Counted from the first letter of the stretch, positions 13,763 to 20,958 are shown. The stretch: 20,958 nucleotides of DNA from Sulfurovum sp. UBA1140 (GCA_002311915.1 DCAF01000042.1:1-20958), one strand, 5' to 3'. The notes: generated from the letters alone by a model not told the origin. Numbers and translations are program-made.

Positions 13763-14860
13763 ATGCAAAAGAGTCGACTTGTTTTTATTATTCATGCGTT
13801 AAATGTGGGAGGAGCTGAACGTATTATTGTAACACTGCTTAACCATGTAGATAGAGACAAATATGAAGTTCATCTAATTCTGTTTCAAGCCATTGGTGCG
13901 TTTATGGACGAGATAAAAGATGATGTTATTGTTCATAACTTAAATGCTCCTTCAGCAAAAAAAGGTCTTTTATCTTTAATTAAAAAACTGCATTATCTAA
14001 AACCTGATACCGTTTTTTCGGGTATTGGGTTTGTCAATAGCCTTCTCTCTGCTTTTATTCCATTGGTTAATCGTTTAAGTAACAAAAATATCCATTGGGT
14101 CGCACGAGAGACGAATATCGTAAGTATTATAAACAACAAAGAGAGATTCAGTAGCATTAACAACTGGCTCTACAGACACACCTATAAAAACTATAATGTG
14201 ATTGTTTGCCAATCTAACGTTATGCGTCAAGACCTTTTAGAGCAGTATCAAATTCCCAATGAAAAAATGGTGATTATTAACAATCCTGTAGATATAGAGC
14301 GTGTTCAAAAAGGCTCATTAGAAGAACTACCACGTCCCTTTTTAAAAGAGAAACTAAATATTTTAGCCGTGGGGGCGATGCGAACGCAAAAACGTTTCGA
14401 TTTACTACTACAAGCCTTTGCTCTACTTCAACCTAACCATTATACGCTAACCATTGTAGGAACAGGTGTAGAAGAGAGCAAGATTAAAGCGTTGGCTCAT
14501 AAGTTGGGTATTGTGTCATCCGTCTATTTTGAAGGATTTCAAAGCAACCCCTACAAATACATGCAACATGCTGATATGATGGTACTCTCTTCGGAGTATG
14601 AGGGGTTTCCTAATGTACTGCTAGAAGCCAATAGCTGTGGGTTGCCCATTATTGCTTTTGATTGTAAAGGGGGAACCACCGAGATTATTAAAGAGGGGTT
14701 TAACGGGCAGTTAGTACCGTGTAAAGATATTCAAAAATTGGCTCAAAAAATAGAGCAGTTTAGTGCAGAAAATTTTGATGCCAATGGGATAAAAGAGCAT
14801 ATTAGAAACAATTACCATCTTGATATTATTTTAAAACAGTATAACGAGGTGCTATTGTAA
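13763..14860 (+). CDS. GT4-family glycosyltransferase
   Basis: This GT-B fold retaining glycosyltransferase probably adds a sugar to the lipid-linked repeat unit at the cytoplasmic face. The N-terminus has the GT4 acceptor-side motif HALNVGGAERIIVTLLNH. A central ILAVGAMRTQKRFDLLLQAF marks the start of the donor domain (about residue 200). The EGFPNVLLEANSCGLP stretch (about 280) carries the E-x7-E motif that binds the nucleotide-sugar. ATG codons occur at 13760 and 13763. The second is preferred because AGGGG (13753-13757) is only 2 nt from the first but 5 nt from the second. It follows the ATP-grasp gene after 9 bp, and its TAA shares a base with the next ATG (TAATG), indicating coupling. 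The specific sugar is unknown. Confidence 0.92.
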   Translation: MQKSRLVFIIHALNVGGAERIIVTLLNHVDRDKYEVHLILFQAIGAFMDEIKDDVIVHNLNAPSAKKGLLSLIKKLHYLKPDTVFSGIGFVNSLLSAFIPLVNRLSNKNIHWVARETNIVSIINNKERFSSINNWLYRHTYKNYNVIVCQSNVMRQDLLEQYQIPNEKMVIINNPVDIERVQKGSLEELPRPFLKEKLNILAVGAMRTQKRFDLLLQAFALLQPNHYTLTIVGTGVEESKIKALAHKLGIVSSVYFEGFQSNPYKYMQHADMMVLSSEYEGFPNVLLEANSCGLPIIAFDCKGGTTEIIKEGFNGQLVPCKDIQKLAQKIEQFSAENFDANGIKEHIRNNYHLDIILKQYNEVLL

Positions 14861-16206
14861 TGGAGACACTACTCTTTACACTCTATTTTATATTTCTGAT
14901 ATTGATGATAAGATATATTATTGGTAGTGTCAAGAGTGGATGGAGTATTCTTTCGGTCTTTCTTATCTTCTTTTCGATTCAATATTTGGTTATTCCCCTG
15001 CTTTTTATTCTAAATAGCACGGTGTTTTTTTTAAAATTTGGAGTCTCTGACCTCTATCTTAATTCTCATGGATTACAAAAGTTCTACAGTTTAGAGTCAC
15101 TATTGGTGGTTTTTATTTTTATCGCTTTTTTATTTGCAGGAACATGGTTTATTAAAGAGAAGAGTACCCAAAGTTATTACTTTAAAGAGCGTACTGTTTA
15201 TATTTTTAGAAAAGAGGTCTCTTTACTGTTTCTTATTGGTCTGTTTTTGGCAACCCTCTCGTTTGCCTCGCTCTTTCTCTATTCGAGTGCTTTTGGGGGA
15301 ATGGAGAGGGCAATCGAGGTCTCGGCACGGGTACGTTCGGGGTATGGTAGTGAAGTATGGCTTAGTCAAAAGTATATCTTTACCAAACGGTTTATTCCGT
15401 TCTCGATACTGGGGATTATTATCTTTTTTCTACTTGAACAGCGTAAAGGATTAAGTATATGGCTTATTTTTTATATGTCGTTTGGTGTGGCAATGTTCTC
15501 TAGGTTTGTACTGTTTAAAGGTAAGCAGTCGATGTTGGTTCTAATTTTATTGTATCTTTTTTATCTCTCTTTAAAAAATAAAAAAAGTTATCTGTTTCAT
15601 TTTGCTATCTTCTTTCTTTTTGCCATTTTTCTGCTTCCTGCACTGGATATTTACCTAGATAGCAAAAAGTTTGTTATTCCCGAAGCAAGTAGTTTTATAC
15701 AACAGATACTTGATATGTTTCTTTTTATGAACTTTGACCAAGTCTCTTTAGAGTTTGCACTACAAAAAACATACGATTTTTTCTATTTTGAAAACTTTAT
15801 ATCGGGTATACGTGGCTCTTTTATTCCTGAGTCTTGGCTTACCAATATTAATGGGAACGTAATGCTTTTGAATACTTACTATTTTTATGGCAGAGAAGCC
15901 ACCACCGTTCCCCCTGGTGTGATGGCTTTTGGCTACTATAATCTAGGAGCCATAGGAGTCGCAATCGTCGCATTTGGAACAGGAGTGCTGATTAAAAAAC
16001 TTGATTACTTTTTTATGAATCTACTCATTTTTAATCCACGGCTAATGATTGTTTACGCCTTTGTTATGACCCAAGCCTTCACGTGGGCAAGAACAGGTAT
16101 GCCCAAATACACTTTTTACAAAACCACCATGATTGTCCTGCTCATTACGATGTTAATAGGATACCAAAAAGAACCGATAAAGGAGAACTCTGATGCACAG
16201 CAATAA
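14860..16206 (+). CDS. wzy: Wzy-like polysaccharide repeat-unit polymerase
   Basis: This 448-residue polytopic inner-membrane protein has roughly 10-12 hydrophobic helices (for example about 5-22, 28-50, 78-97, 120-143, 176-190, 195-215, 245-262, and a cluster from about 360 to the end). A long periplasm-type loop about 265-360 contains NGNVMLLNTYYFYG and PPGVMAFGYYNLGAIGVAI. That arrangement, with a conserved FGYxNLGxxG near the late helices, is typical of oligosaccharide repeat-unit polymerases that join flipped units in the periplasm. Sequence conservation in Wzy is low, so the call rests on topology, these motifs and its place between two GT4 genes. It overlaps the previous gene by one base and the next by 14 bases. 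Confidence 0.8.
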   Translation: METLLFTLYFIFLILMIRYIIGSVKSGWSILSVFLIFFSIQYLVIPLLFILNSTVFFLKFGVSDLYLNSHGLQKFYSLESLLVVFIFIAFLFAGTWFIKEKSTQSYYFKERTVYIFRKEVSLLFLIGLFLATLSFASLFLYSSAFGGMERAIEVSARVRSGYGSEVWLSQKYIFTKRFIPFSILGIIIFFLLEQRKGLSIWLIFYMSFGVAMFSRFVLFKGKQSMLVLILLYLFYLSLKNKKSYLFHFAIFFLFAIFLLPALDIYLDSKKFVIPEASSFIQQILDMFLFMNFDQVSLEFALQKTYDFFYFENFISGIRGSFIPESWLTNINGNVMLLNTYYFYGREATTVPPGVMAFGYYNLGAIGVAIVAFGTGVLIKKLDYFFMNLLIFNPRLMIVYAFVMTQAFTWARTGMPKYTFYKTTMIVLLITMLIGYQKEPIKENSDAQQ

Positions 16207-17374
16207 AGCACAAAAAAATATTACTTTTTTAATCAACTCATTGACCAATGGTGGAGCCGAACGGGTGGTACTAACACTGGCTGAAAAACTTTTAAATGAA
16301 GGAAAAAAGGTAACGGTTGTATCTTTAACCAAAAATAATCGTTATACCATTCCCCACGGACTACAGATGGTCTACCTTTCCAACAGTGATGACAGTGGAT
16401 ATGCCCTAACCCGAACCCTTTTAATTCCTTTTTACGCATGGAGACTCAAACGCTATATTAAAAAAGAGCAGATACCTTTGGTTCAAAGTCATCTTTTTCG
16501 TGCCAATTATATTAATGTCTTTAGTAGAATTTTGGGTGCTAAACATCAAGTTCAAGTGGTTAATCACAGTGTGGTTTCTCGTTTTTTATCTTCGGGAATA
16601 GGAGGAAAAATTAATCTATTTCTTATGCGTTACCTCTACCCAAAAGTAGATTTAATCGTGACCGTTTCATATAAAATGTTAGAAGATTTAAATCAACTCT
16701 TCTCTTTTTCAAACAGCAGTGTGGTGATTCATAACCCCTACGATACCCAAAGTATTGTTGCCCTCTCTCATGAAAAAGTAGATGAGTTCTATTTTAATCC
16801 ACAAAAGAGTTATCTTATTACTGTAGGAAGGCTAATTGCCTTAAAAAAGTATGGTGATGTATTACAAGCCCTAGCCAAACTTCCAGAACATATTGAACTG
16901 ATTCTTTTAGGCGAAGATGGAGGAGAGCAAAAAGCGTTAGAAGCCTTGACAAAAACATTGCAGATAACCCATCGAGTTCATTTTTTAGGACATGTCAAAA
17001 ACCCTTTTAAGTTTCTAAGGCAATCTGACCTGTTTATTTTAAGTTCAAAGACCGAAGGATTCCCCAATGTCATTATTGAAGCGATGCTTTGTAAAACAGC
17101 CGTTATTTCTAGTGATTGTATAAGTGGTCCCCGAGAGATATTAGCACCTAGTACCAGTATTAAAAATCAACTAGAAGAGGGAGTTGAAAAAGCAGCGTAT
17201 GGTCTTTTGTATTCGGTAGGAGATATTAATGCATTAAAAGAGGCAATAAAAGAGCTAATAAAAGATAAAAAACATCGCGTCGCTTACACAGAAAAAGCTT
17301 ATCAACAAGCCAAAAACTTCTCGATAGAGAAGATTATTTTGGAGTACAAACAGATTTTAAAGGGTAACAGATGA
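16193..17374 (+). CDS. GT4-family glycosyltransferase (second)
   Basis: A second GT-B retaining glycosyltransferase of the operon. The N-terminal FLINSLTNGGAERVVLTLAE motif, the donor-domain start LITVGRLIALKKYGDVLQAL (about 205) and EGFPNVIIEAMLCKTA with E-x7-E (about 288) are diagnostic. A following SGPREIL is typical of the enzymes in this group that use UDP-sugars, though the donor cannot be fixed from sequence. AAGGAG (16180-16185) is 7 nt upstream of the ATG, inside the end of the polymerase gene. The stop TGA overlaps the next start (ATGA at 17371-17374), so the next gene is translationally coupled. It is about 35 percent similar by eye to the GT4 at 13763 in the motif regions only. 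Confidence 0.92.
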   Translation: MHSNKAQKNITFLINSLTNGGAERVVLTLAEKLLNEGKKVTVVSLTKNNRYTIPHGLQMVYLSNSDDSGYALTRTLLIPFYAWRLKRYIKKEQIPLVQSHLFRANYINVFSRILGAKHQVQVVNHSVVSRFLSSGIGGKINLFLMRYLYPKVDLIVTVSYKMLEDLNQLFSFSNSSVVIHNPYDTQSIVALSHEKVDEFYFNPQKSYLITVGRLIALKKYGDVLQALAKLPEHIELILLGEDGGEQKALEALTKTLQITHRVHFLGHVKNPFKFLRQSDLFILSSKTEGFPNVIIEAMLCKTAVISSDCISGPREILAPSTSIKNQLEEGVEKAAYGLLYSVGDINALKEAIKELIKDKKHRVAYTEKAYQQAKNFSIEKIILEYKQILKGNR

Positions 17375-18873
17375 AAAAAATAGTTGGATTATTAATAATG
17401 GGATGCTTAACACTCAGTGCCAATCTTCCTGCCTTTCCCGAAGCCCAAGGGGGTGGAGCAGGAGCCAAAGGTGGACGAGGAGGTCAGGTCTATATGGTTG
17501 AAAACCTTAACGGTCAAGGAGCAGGAAGTTTACGCTATGGATTAGAGCAGTTAAAAGGGGCAAGAACCATTATTTTTAGAGTTGGAGGTTATATCCATTT
17601 GGATACCCCCATTACCATTAAAGATGATGGCTTTATTACCATTGCAGGGCAGACCGCTTCGGGGGATGGAATAACCCTAACCACGGTCAACTCAAGAGAA
17701 CCTGTATTGGTACTAAAACGTACCCATGATATGATTATACGTTACCTACGTATTAGAAAAGGAGGAACCAAAGCAACAGGTCAACATGGCTCAGGGTTGG
17801 TGATTTCTGGGTCGGCTTCAGACATTATTATTGACCACTGCTCTATCAGCTGGACAGGCGATGATAATTTGGACTTTTGGGGAAACAAAGCGTTAAAAAA
17901 CATTACCGTTCAGCAGAGTATCTCGGCAGAAGGTCTTAATTATGGTCACCCTGCCACGGGGCTTATTATTGGAGGCTCTGCCCATGTAGATCAGATGAAA
18001 GATATTTCTATTCATCATAACTTTTTTGCCAATAATAAAAATCGAAACCCTCTGCTTAAAGTAGCTTCTGGTGATATTGTTAACAACATTATTTACAACT
18101 GGAGTTGGTGGGCAACGGGTATTAGTGGGGGAATCGAGGTAGATATTGTTGGTAATAAATATAAAGCAGGACCAGTGACCACCCGAAGGGGTCGGGGTGA
18201 AGTTGTCTTTCGCTCACACAATAAACAAGCGACCAAGCAGAACTCAACAGGAGTTAAGGGCAACCCATCTATCTTTTTTCAAGGCAATATTGGTCTGCAT
18301 AACCATAACCCCCATCGTGATGCGTGGGATTTAATGATGGAGCATAGCAACAAACTTTGGGGCTATCCTGTTGTTTTAGGAAAAGCCACCAAAGCAAAGG
18401 TTCCACGTAGTTACAGAAGAGATAAAAAACGAACACTTTTATATCCTATTACCACCCACTCTGCTGATAAACTAGAAGAGCTGTTTTTTAAAGAGCATGG
18501 CGTGGGAGCAAGTAGCAGGTTAGACAACAATGGGTCATGGGTAGCTAATCGTGACCAAGTGGATAAGCGAATTATAGAAGAGTATCATCAAACAGAAGGA
18601 AAATTGGTACAGACGGTTGATGATGTAGGGGGGTGGAGTTATTATAAAAATGGAGAATACAGACAGGTATTAGAAAAAGAGTTTATTCAAAATAGAGACA
18701 ACTACCCACTTAATTTTGGCAAACCCTATCTTGACAGCGACCGAGATGGTATGCCTGATATTTGGGAAGAGATACATAAATTGAATAAATATGATAAAGC
18801 AGATGCGAAGTTAGACCAAAATGGTGATGGATATGACAACCTAGAAGCGTTTTTAAATGGAATAAAGCCTTAG
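17371..18873 (+). CDS. Secreted pectate-lyase-like (PL1) parallel beta-helix protein with Ca-binding tail
   Basis: This is an exported polysaccharide lyase-like protein. A signal peptide covers about residues 1-17; LIMGC at 8-12 could alternatively be a lipobox. The mature N-terminus AFPEAQGGGAGAKGGRGGQV and LNGQGAGSLR matches the start of PL1 pectate-lyase-like proteins. Beta-helix rungs follow, including FITIAGQTASG, IIIDHCSISWTGDDNLDF (about 150-167) and NFFANNKNRNPLLK. The C-terminal 45 residues contain DSDRDGMPDIWEE and DQNGDGYDN, calcium-binding repeats of the EF-hand/thrombospondin-3 type. It is translationally coupled to the GT4 gene. By analogy with AlgL-type lyases in export loci, it may trim or clear the polysaccharide made here. 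The real substrate is unknown and probably not pectin. Confidence 0.88.
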   Translation: MKKIVGLLIMGCLTLSANLPAFPEAQGGGAGAKGGRGGQVYMVENLNGQGAGSLRYGLEQLKGARTIIFRVGGYIHLDTPITIKDDGFITIAGQTASGDGITLTTVNSREPVLVLKRTHDMIIRYLRIRKGGTKATGQHGSGLVISGSASDIIIDHCSISWTGDDNLDFWGNKALKNITVQQSISAEGLNYGHPATGLIIGGSAHVDQMKDISIHHNFFANNKNRNPLLKVASGDIVNNIIYNWSWWATGISGGIEVDIVGNKYKAGPVTTRRGRGEVVFRSHNKQATKQNSTGVKGNPSIFFQGNIGLHNHNPHRDAWDLMMEHSNKLWGYPVVLGKATKAKVPRSYRRDKKRTLLYPITTHSADKLEELFFKEHGVGASSRLDNNGSWVANRDQVDKRIIEEYHQTEGKLVQTVDDVGGWSYYKNGEYRQVLEKEFIQNRDNYPLNFGKPYLDSDRDGMPDIWEEIHKLNKYDKADAKLDQNGDGYDNLEAFLNGIKP

Positions 18874-18921
18874 AATTGTTATTTTTTATTTAATAAAAAT
18901 ATTTTATAATAAAAACTGTTG

Positions 18922-18927
18922 TATAAT
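18922..18927 (+). promoter_or_regulatory. -10 element of the initiating sugar transferase gene
   Basis: TATAAT lies 33 nt before the ATG at 18961, with AAGGA (18951-18955) as ribosome site. The 87-bp spacer before it is almost pure AT and ends the upstream operon without a convincing terminator hairpin. Confidence 0.45.
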
Positions 18928-18960
18928 ATTGTTCTTAGAGATATGTAAAAAAGGAAAAAA

Positions 18961-19710
18961 ATGAACAATCACATCAATATATACCCATATGGGGTTAACT
19001 ATCAAGCTGATGACTTCAACGATAGAGGGACGTTGTTTTATAGGCTTTTTGATATTTTATTCTCATCGTTGGCAATTATTGCACTCTCTCCACTCTTAAT
19101 TGTTGTTGCAGTGGTGTTAAAATTAACCAACGATGATGATATTTTTTATAGACAAGAGCGGGTCGGCTTAGGGGGTCAACTCTTTTCAGTTTATAAATTT
19201 ACTACCATGATTAAAAATAGTGAGAATATGGGCAGTGGTACGATTACCGTAAAAAATGACGTAAGGGTATTCCCTTTTGGAAAGTTTTTACGAAAAACAA
19301 AAATTAATGAACTTCCTCAACTCTTTAATATCCTACTTGGAGACATGAGTGTTGTAGGACCTAGACCATTACCAATGGACAGATACTCTACTTATAGTGA
19401 TGAGGTTAAAAGAAGCATCAATACCGTATTACCAGGATTATCAGGAGTAGGGTCTATCTTTTTTAGAAATGAAGAGGAGATTTTAAATCGAGTTAAAGCC
19501 GATGATAAAGTAAAGTTTTATGATAGAATTATTGCCCCATATAAAGGCAGAGTCGAGCAGTGGTATGTTAGTAACAATAGTCCTTATCTCTATTTTATGG
19601 TTATTTTTATGACTGTATATATGGTTCTATTTCCCAATGCCAAAATACAATACAATAAATTTTTTAAACGATTCCCAACTCCACCAAAAGAGTTAAGAGC
19701 ATTGAGTTAA
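18961..19710 (+). CDS. Initiating sugar-phosphate transferase (WcaJ/PglC-type monotopic PGT)
   Basis: This protein transfers a sugar-1-phosphate from a UDP-sugar to undecaprenyl phosphate, the first step of repeat-unit assembly. The 249-residue short form lacks the N-terminal multispan domain of WcaJ. It has the re-entrant helix about 26-52 (LFYRLFDILFSSLAIIALSP), KFTTM (79-83), RVFPFGKFLRKTKINELPQL, and LGDMSVVGPRP (126-136), all diagnostic. The catalytic Asp-Glu dyad of the family appears as Asn116-Glu117. The later PGLSGVGSIFFRNEEEIL differs from WcaJ (GLTGLAQV) and marks a subgroup. A hydrophobic segment at about 209-225 could be a C-terminal membrane helix. It follows the operon from its own promoter. 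Family is firm; the sugar is unknown. Confidence 0.93.
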   Translation: MNNHINIYPYGVNYQADDFNDRGTLFYRLFDILFSSLAIIALSPLLIVVAVVLKLTNDDDIFYRQERVGLGGQLFSVYKFTTMIKNSENMGSGTITVKNDVRVFPFGKFLRKTKINELPQLFNILLGDMSVVGPRPLPMDRYSTYSDEVKRSINTVLPGLSGVGSIFFRNEEEILNRVKADDKVKFYDRIIAPYKGRVEQWYVSNNSPYLYFMVIFMTVYMVLFPNAKIQYNKFFKRFPTPPKELRALS

Positions 19711-20000
19711 TATTCAGTGTGGGGGAAGTGCTTCGGTATTGAGTGTATTTTTACCACTTCGACGCATTAAGAAGCTTAATCCTATCGAGGTGATAGAGGA
19801 GAATAAGTAAGAAAAGATTATATGTTATTATGATCTATATAGTCAATCTTATCTTATTTGTTGCAAATTGATGTATTAATATTTATATATACAATGTATT
19901 TTATTATAATTGGAGTGATATGTCAAGTTAATATTTATATATTGTTAGCCCAAATAAAGCACTACAGTATATTTTCTTCATAAAATTAAACAATAAATGT

Positions 20001-20006
20001 TAAAAT
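20001..20006 (+). promoter_or_regulatory. Possible -10 element of the Crp/Fnr-family gene
   Basis: TAAAAT at 20001-20006 would start a transcript near 20013, giving an 80-nt leader that contains an 8-bp hairpin. Other AT-rich hexamers nearby are possible. Confidence 0.3.
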
Positions 20007-20042
20007 ACTGAAAAGAGGAAGAGAGACTCTGAATTTTTAAAG

Positions 20043-20063
20043 CAATAAGAGGTTATCTTATTG
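20043..20063 (+). other. 8-bp hairpin/palindrome in the leader of the Crp/Fnr-family gene
   Basis: CAATAAGA (20043-20050) pairs exactly with TCTTATTG (20056-20063) around GGTTA. It lies 17 nt before the AAGGA ribosome site. It could be an RNA leader hairpin or an operator, possibly autoregulatory. Confidence 0.4.
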
Positions 20064-20092
20064 GCATAAAAATAGATACAAGGACAAGAGTC

Positions 20093-20692
20093 ATGCACCA
20101 ACTTAAACAATACATTAATAATTTTATTCCTCTTAAAGATGAGGATTGGCACGAGATGATGAAGCTTTTTAAATCTTACTCTTATAAAAAAGGGGAGTTT
20201 ATCTATGGCTCTTCTGATATTCCTGCCGAGGTAAATTTTATTATAAAAGGGGTGGTTCGTTCATTTAAAATGGAAGAGGATGGCAAAGACTTTACATGGG
20301 CATTCTATTACTTAAATGATGAAGTGATGGAACATCGAATGATTAGTGATGTTTGTGTGGTTGATTATGCCAGTTTCTTAAGAAACAGATCAGCAGAACT
20401 TGCTTTTGAGGTGATGGAGGACTGTACGGTAATGACCATTACCAAACAAAATCTGTTTAGACTCTATCAGAGTGATGAGAAGTGGCAGATGTTTGCCACT
20501 AAAATAGCCGAAGATGCCTACTGTGCTACACGTGACAGAACATTAACGCTCTTGACCAAGAGTGCAAAAGAGCGTTTAGAGATACTTGAAGCCTATTTTC
20601 CTGATATATTTAAAAGGGTATCGCAACAGCATATCGCCTCATATTTGGGGATTACAAGACAGTCATTGAATCGACTTAGAAGGGAAAGGTAA
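20093..20692 (+). CDS. Crp/Fnr-family transcriptional regulator
   Basis: The 199-residue protein has an N-terminal cyclic-nucleotide-binding-like beta-barrel (about 20-115: KGEFIYGSSDIPAEVNFIIKGVVRSF...), a dimerisation helix (about 120-150) and a C-terminal winged helix at about 172-199. The recognition region reads VSQQHIASYLGITRQSLNRLRRE. The cAMP-contact residues of E. coli Crp (RxS in the phosphate-binding cassette) are not evident. The Fnr-type cluster of N-terminal cysteines is absent, so the effector is unknown. AAGGA is about 8 nt before the ATG. The protein ends immediately after the recognition helix, shorter than Crp (210). The dyad upstream of the next gene fits a binding site for this protein family. 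Confidence 0.88.
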   Translation: MHQLKQYINNFIPLKDEDWHEMMKLFKSYSYKKGEFIYGSSDIPAEVNFIIKGVVRSFKMEEDGKDFTWAFYYLNDEVMEHRMISDVCVVDYASFLRNRSAELAFEVMEDCTVMTITKQNLFRLYQSDEKWQMFATKIAEDAYCATRDRTLTLLTKSAKERLEILEAYFPDIFKRVSQQHIASYLGITRQSLNRLRRER

Positions 20693-20741
20693 TGAATAAG
20701 AGGGGCTATTGTCATGCGTATATAAAATAGTTTAATAACCA

Positions 20742-20785
20742 ATGTAATATTTGTTACATAATATTATCTAATAATAGTGTATAAT
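20742..20785 (+). promoter_or_regulatory. Crp/Fnr-type dyad and promoter of the Cys-rich peptide gene
   Basis: The perfect inverted repeat ATGTAA (20742-20747) / TTACAT (20754-20759) gives TGTAA-N6-TTACA, the spacing of Crp-type sites. TATAAT at 20780-20785 puts the transcription start near 20792, so the dyad centre (20750.5) is at about -41.5, the position of a class II activator site. The regulator gene is directly upstream. Confidence 0.62.
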
Positions 20786-20816
20786 ACACTTACAAATTAA
20801 CTTAAAAGGATATATT

Positions 20817-20958
20817 ATGAAAAGATTTTTTTTCGCATTTATGACACTCTTTGCATTGATGGCGTTTAGTGTGGGTTCAATCGCTAGTGAGGGTGCTGAA
20901 GATAATAGTACCACCACTACAAAATGTGGTGGTGATAAAACAACTGCCAAGTGTGGAG
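20817..20958 (+). CDS. Small secreted Cys-Gly-rich protein, N-terminal part (cut by window end)
   Basis: The ATG at 20817 has AAAAGGA 6 nt upstream and a TATAAT promoter, so the start is secure; 47 residues are visible. Residues 1-23 form a signal peptide (MKRFFFAFMTLFALMAFSVG...), with cleavage likely at SIA-SEG. The mature part is acidic then Thr-rich and begins KCGG-DKTTA-KCG, a spaced KCG repeat. Such KCG-repeat exported peptides occur in Campylobacterota and resemble in style the HvfA/bufferin precursors modified by MNIO (DUF692) enzymes to bind copper. That comparison is inference because the rest of the gene and any maturation genes are outside the window. The frame on the opposite strand is a shadow. 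Confidence 0.75.
   Translation, partial: MKRFFFAFMTLFALMAFSVGSIASEGAEDNSTTTTKCGGDKTTAKCG

Larger units (their letters stand above)
19711..20092 (+). other. AT-rich 382-bp spacer with 15-bp direct repeats; no intact gene
   Basis: No open frame with a ribosome site is seen. Contents: a minus-strand frame ending at 19714-19716 whose last about 35 residues look like a membrane segment with an Arg pair (possible gene remnant); a 15-bp direct repeat TTAATATTTATATAT at 19876-19890 and 19928-19942 (52-bp spacing); and the leader and promoter of the Crp/Fnr-family gene. Confidence 0.5.

Noticed and set aside
18883..18899. AT-only hairpin after the lyase gene as a terminator
   Set aside because: Six A-T pairs with no G-C and no distinct U-tract; such pairing is expected by chance in this spacer.
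20742..20759. Reading the ATGTAA/TTGTTACA region as a fourth Pho box
   Set aside because: The GT cores are 9 bp apart rather than 11 and the sequence is an inverted, not direct, repeat; it fits a Crp-type dyad.
1..20958. CRISPR arrays, insertion sequences, prophage genes or attachment sites next to the tRNA
   Set aside because: No regularly spaced repeats, transposase, integrase or duplicated tRNA 3' end were seen in the window.

Overview
The window looks like chromosomal DNA of an AT-rich Campylobacterota bacterium, perhaps Sulfurovum- or Sulfurimonas-like. This rests on base composition, gene style and the small Cys-Gly-rich secreted protein at the right edge; it is an inference, because no rRNA or species marker is present.

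Layout. (1) 1-342 is the 3' end of an unrecognised gene. It converges on a minus-strand pair (377-3451): a Wza-like outer-membrane polysaccharide export lipoprotein and a Wzc-like chain-length regulator/BY-kinase. (2) 3654-5807 is a secreted protein with two lamin-tail-like repeats and a beta-propeller-like C-terminus. It converges on an NlpC/P60 peptidase through a shared hairpin. (3) tRNA-Val(GAC) at 6746-6820. (4) A phosphate island, 6864-10317: pstB, phoU, a metallophosphoesterase resembling the phospholipid-remodelling enzyme PlcP, and pstS. Three promoters here carry the same Pho-box-like element: two TTGTnACC-type half-sites at an 11-bp period, 9 bp upstream of a -10 hexamer. pstC and pstA are absent from the window. 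(5) 10277-10701 holds a hairpin and a probably broken small gene. Then come a minus-strand metallo-beta-lactamase-fold hydrolase and a ThiF/E1-like adenylyltransferase. (6) A plus-strand exopolysaccharide operon, 12707-18873: ATP-grasp enzyme, GT4 glycosyltransferase, Wzy-like polymerase, second GT4, and a secreted pectate-lyase-like protein. An initiating sugar-phosphate transferase (18961-19710) follows from its own promoter. (7) A 382-bp AT-rich spacer, a Crp/Fnr-family regulator, and the start of a small secreted Cys-rich protein whose promoter has a Crp-type dyad at about -41.5.

How it works together. The polysaccharide genes make a nearly complete Wzx/Wzy-type pathway: initiation, two sugar additions, polymerisation, length control, export, a lyase and a possible ATP-dependent decoration step. 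No Wzx flippase is visible. The phosphate genes appear to be one regulon in which Pi uptake, signalling and probably lipid phosphate recycling are each driven by their own Pho box. The most interesting items are this repeated Pho element with a seemingly leaderless plcP-like transcript, the Crp-regulator/Cys-rich-peptide pair, and unusual residues in the Wzc and sugar-transferase active sites.
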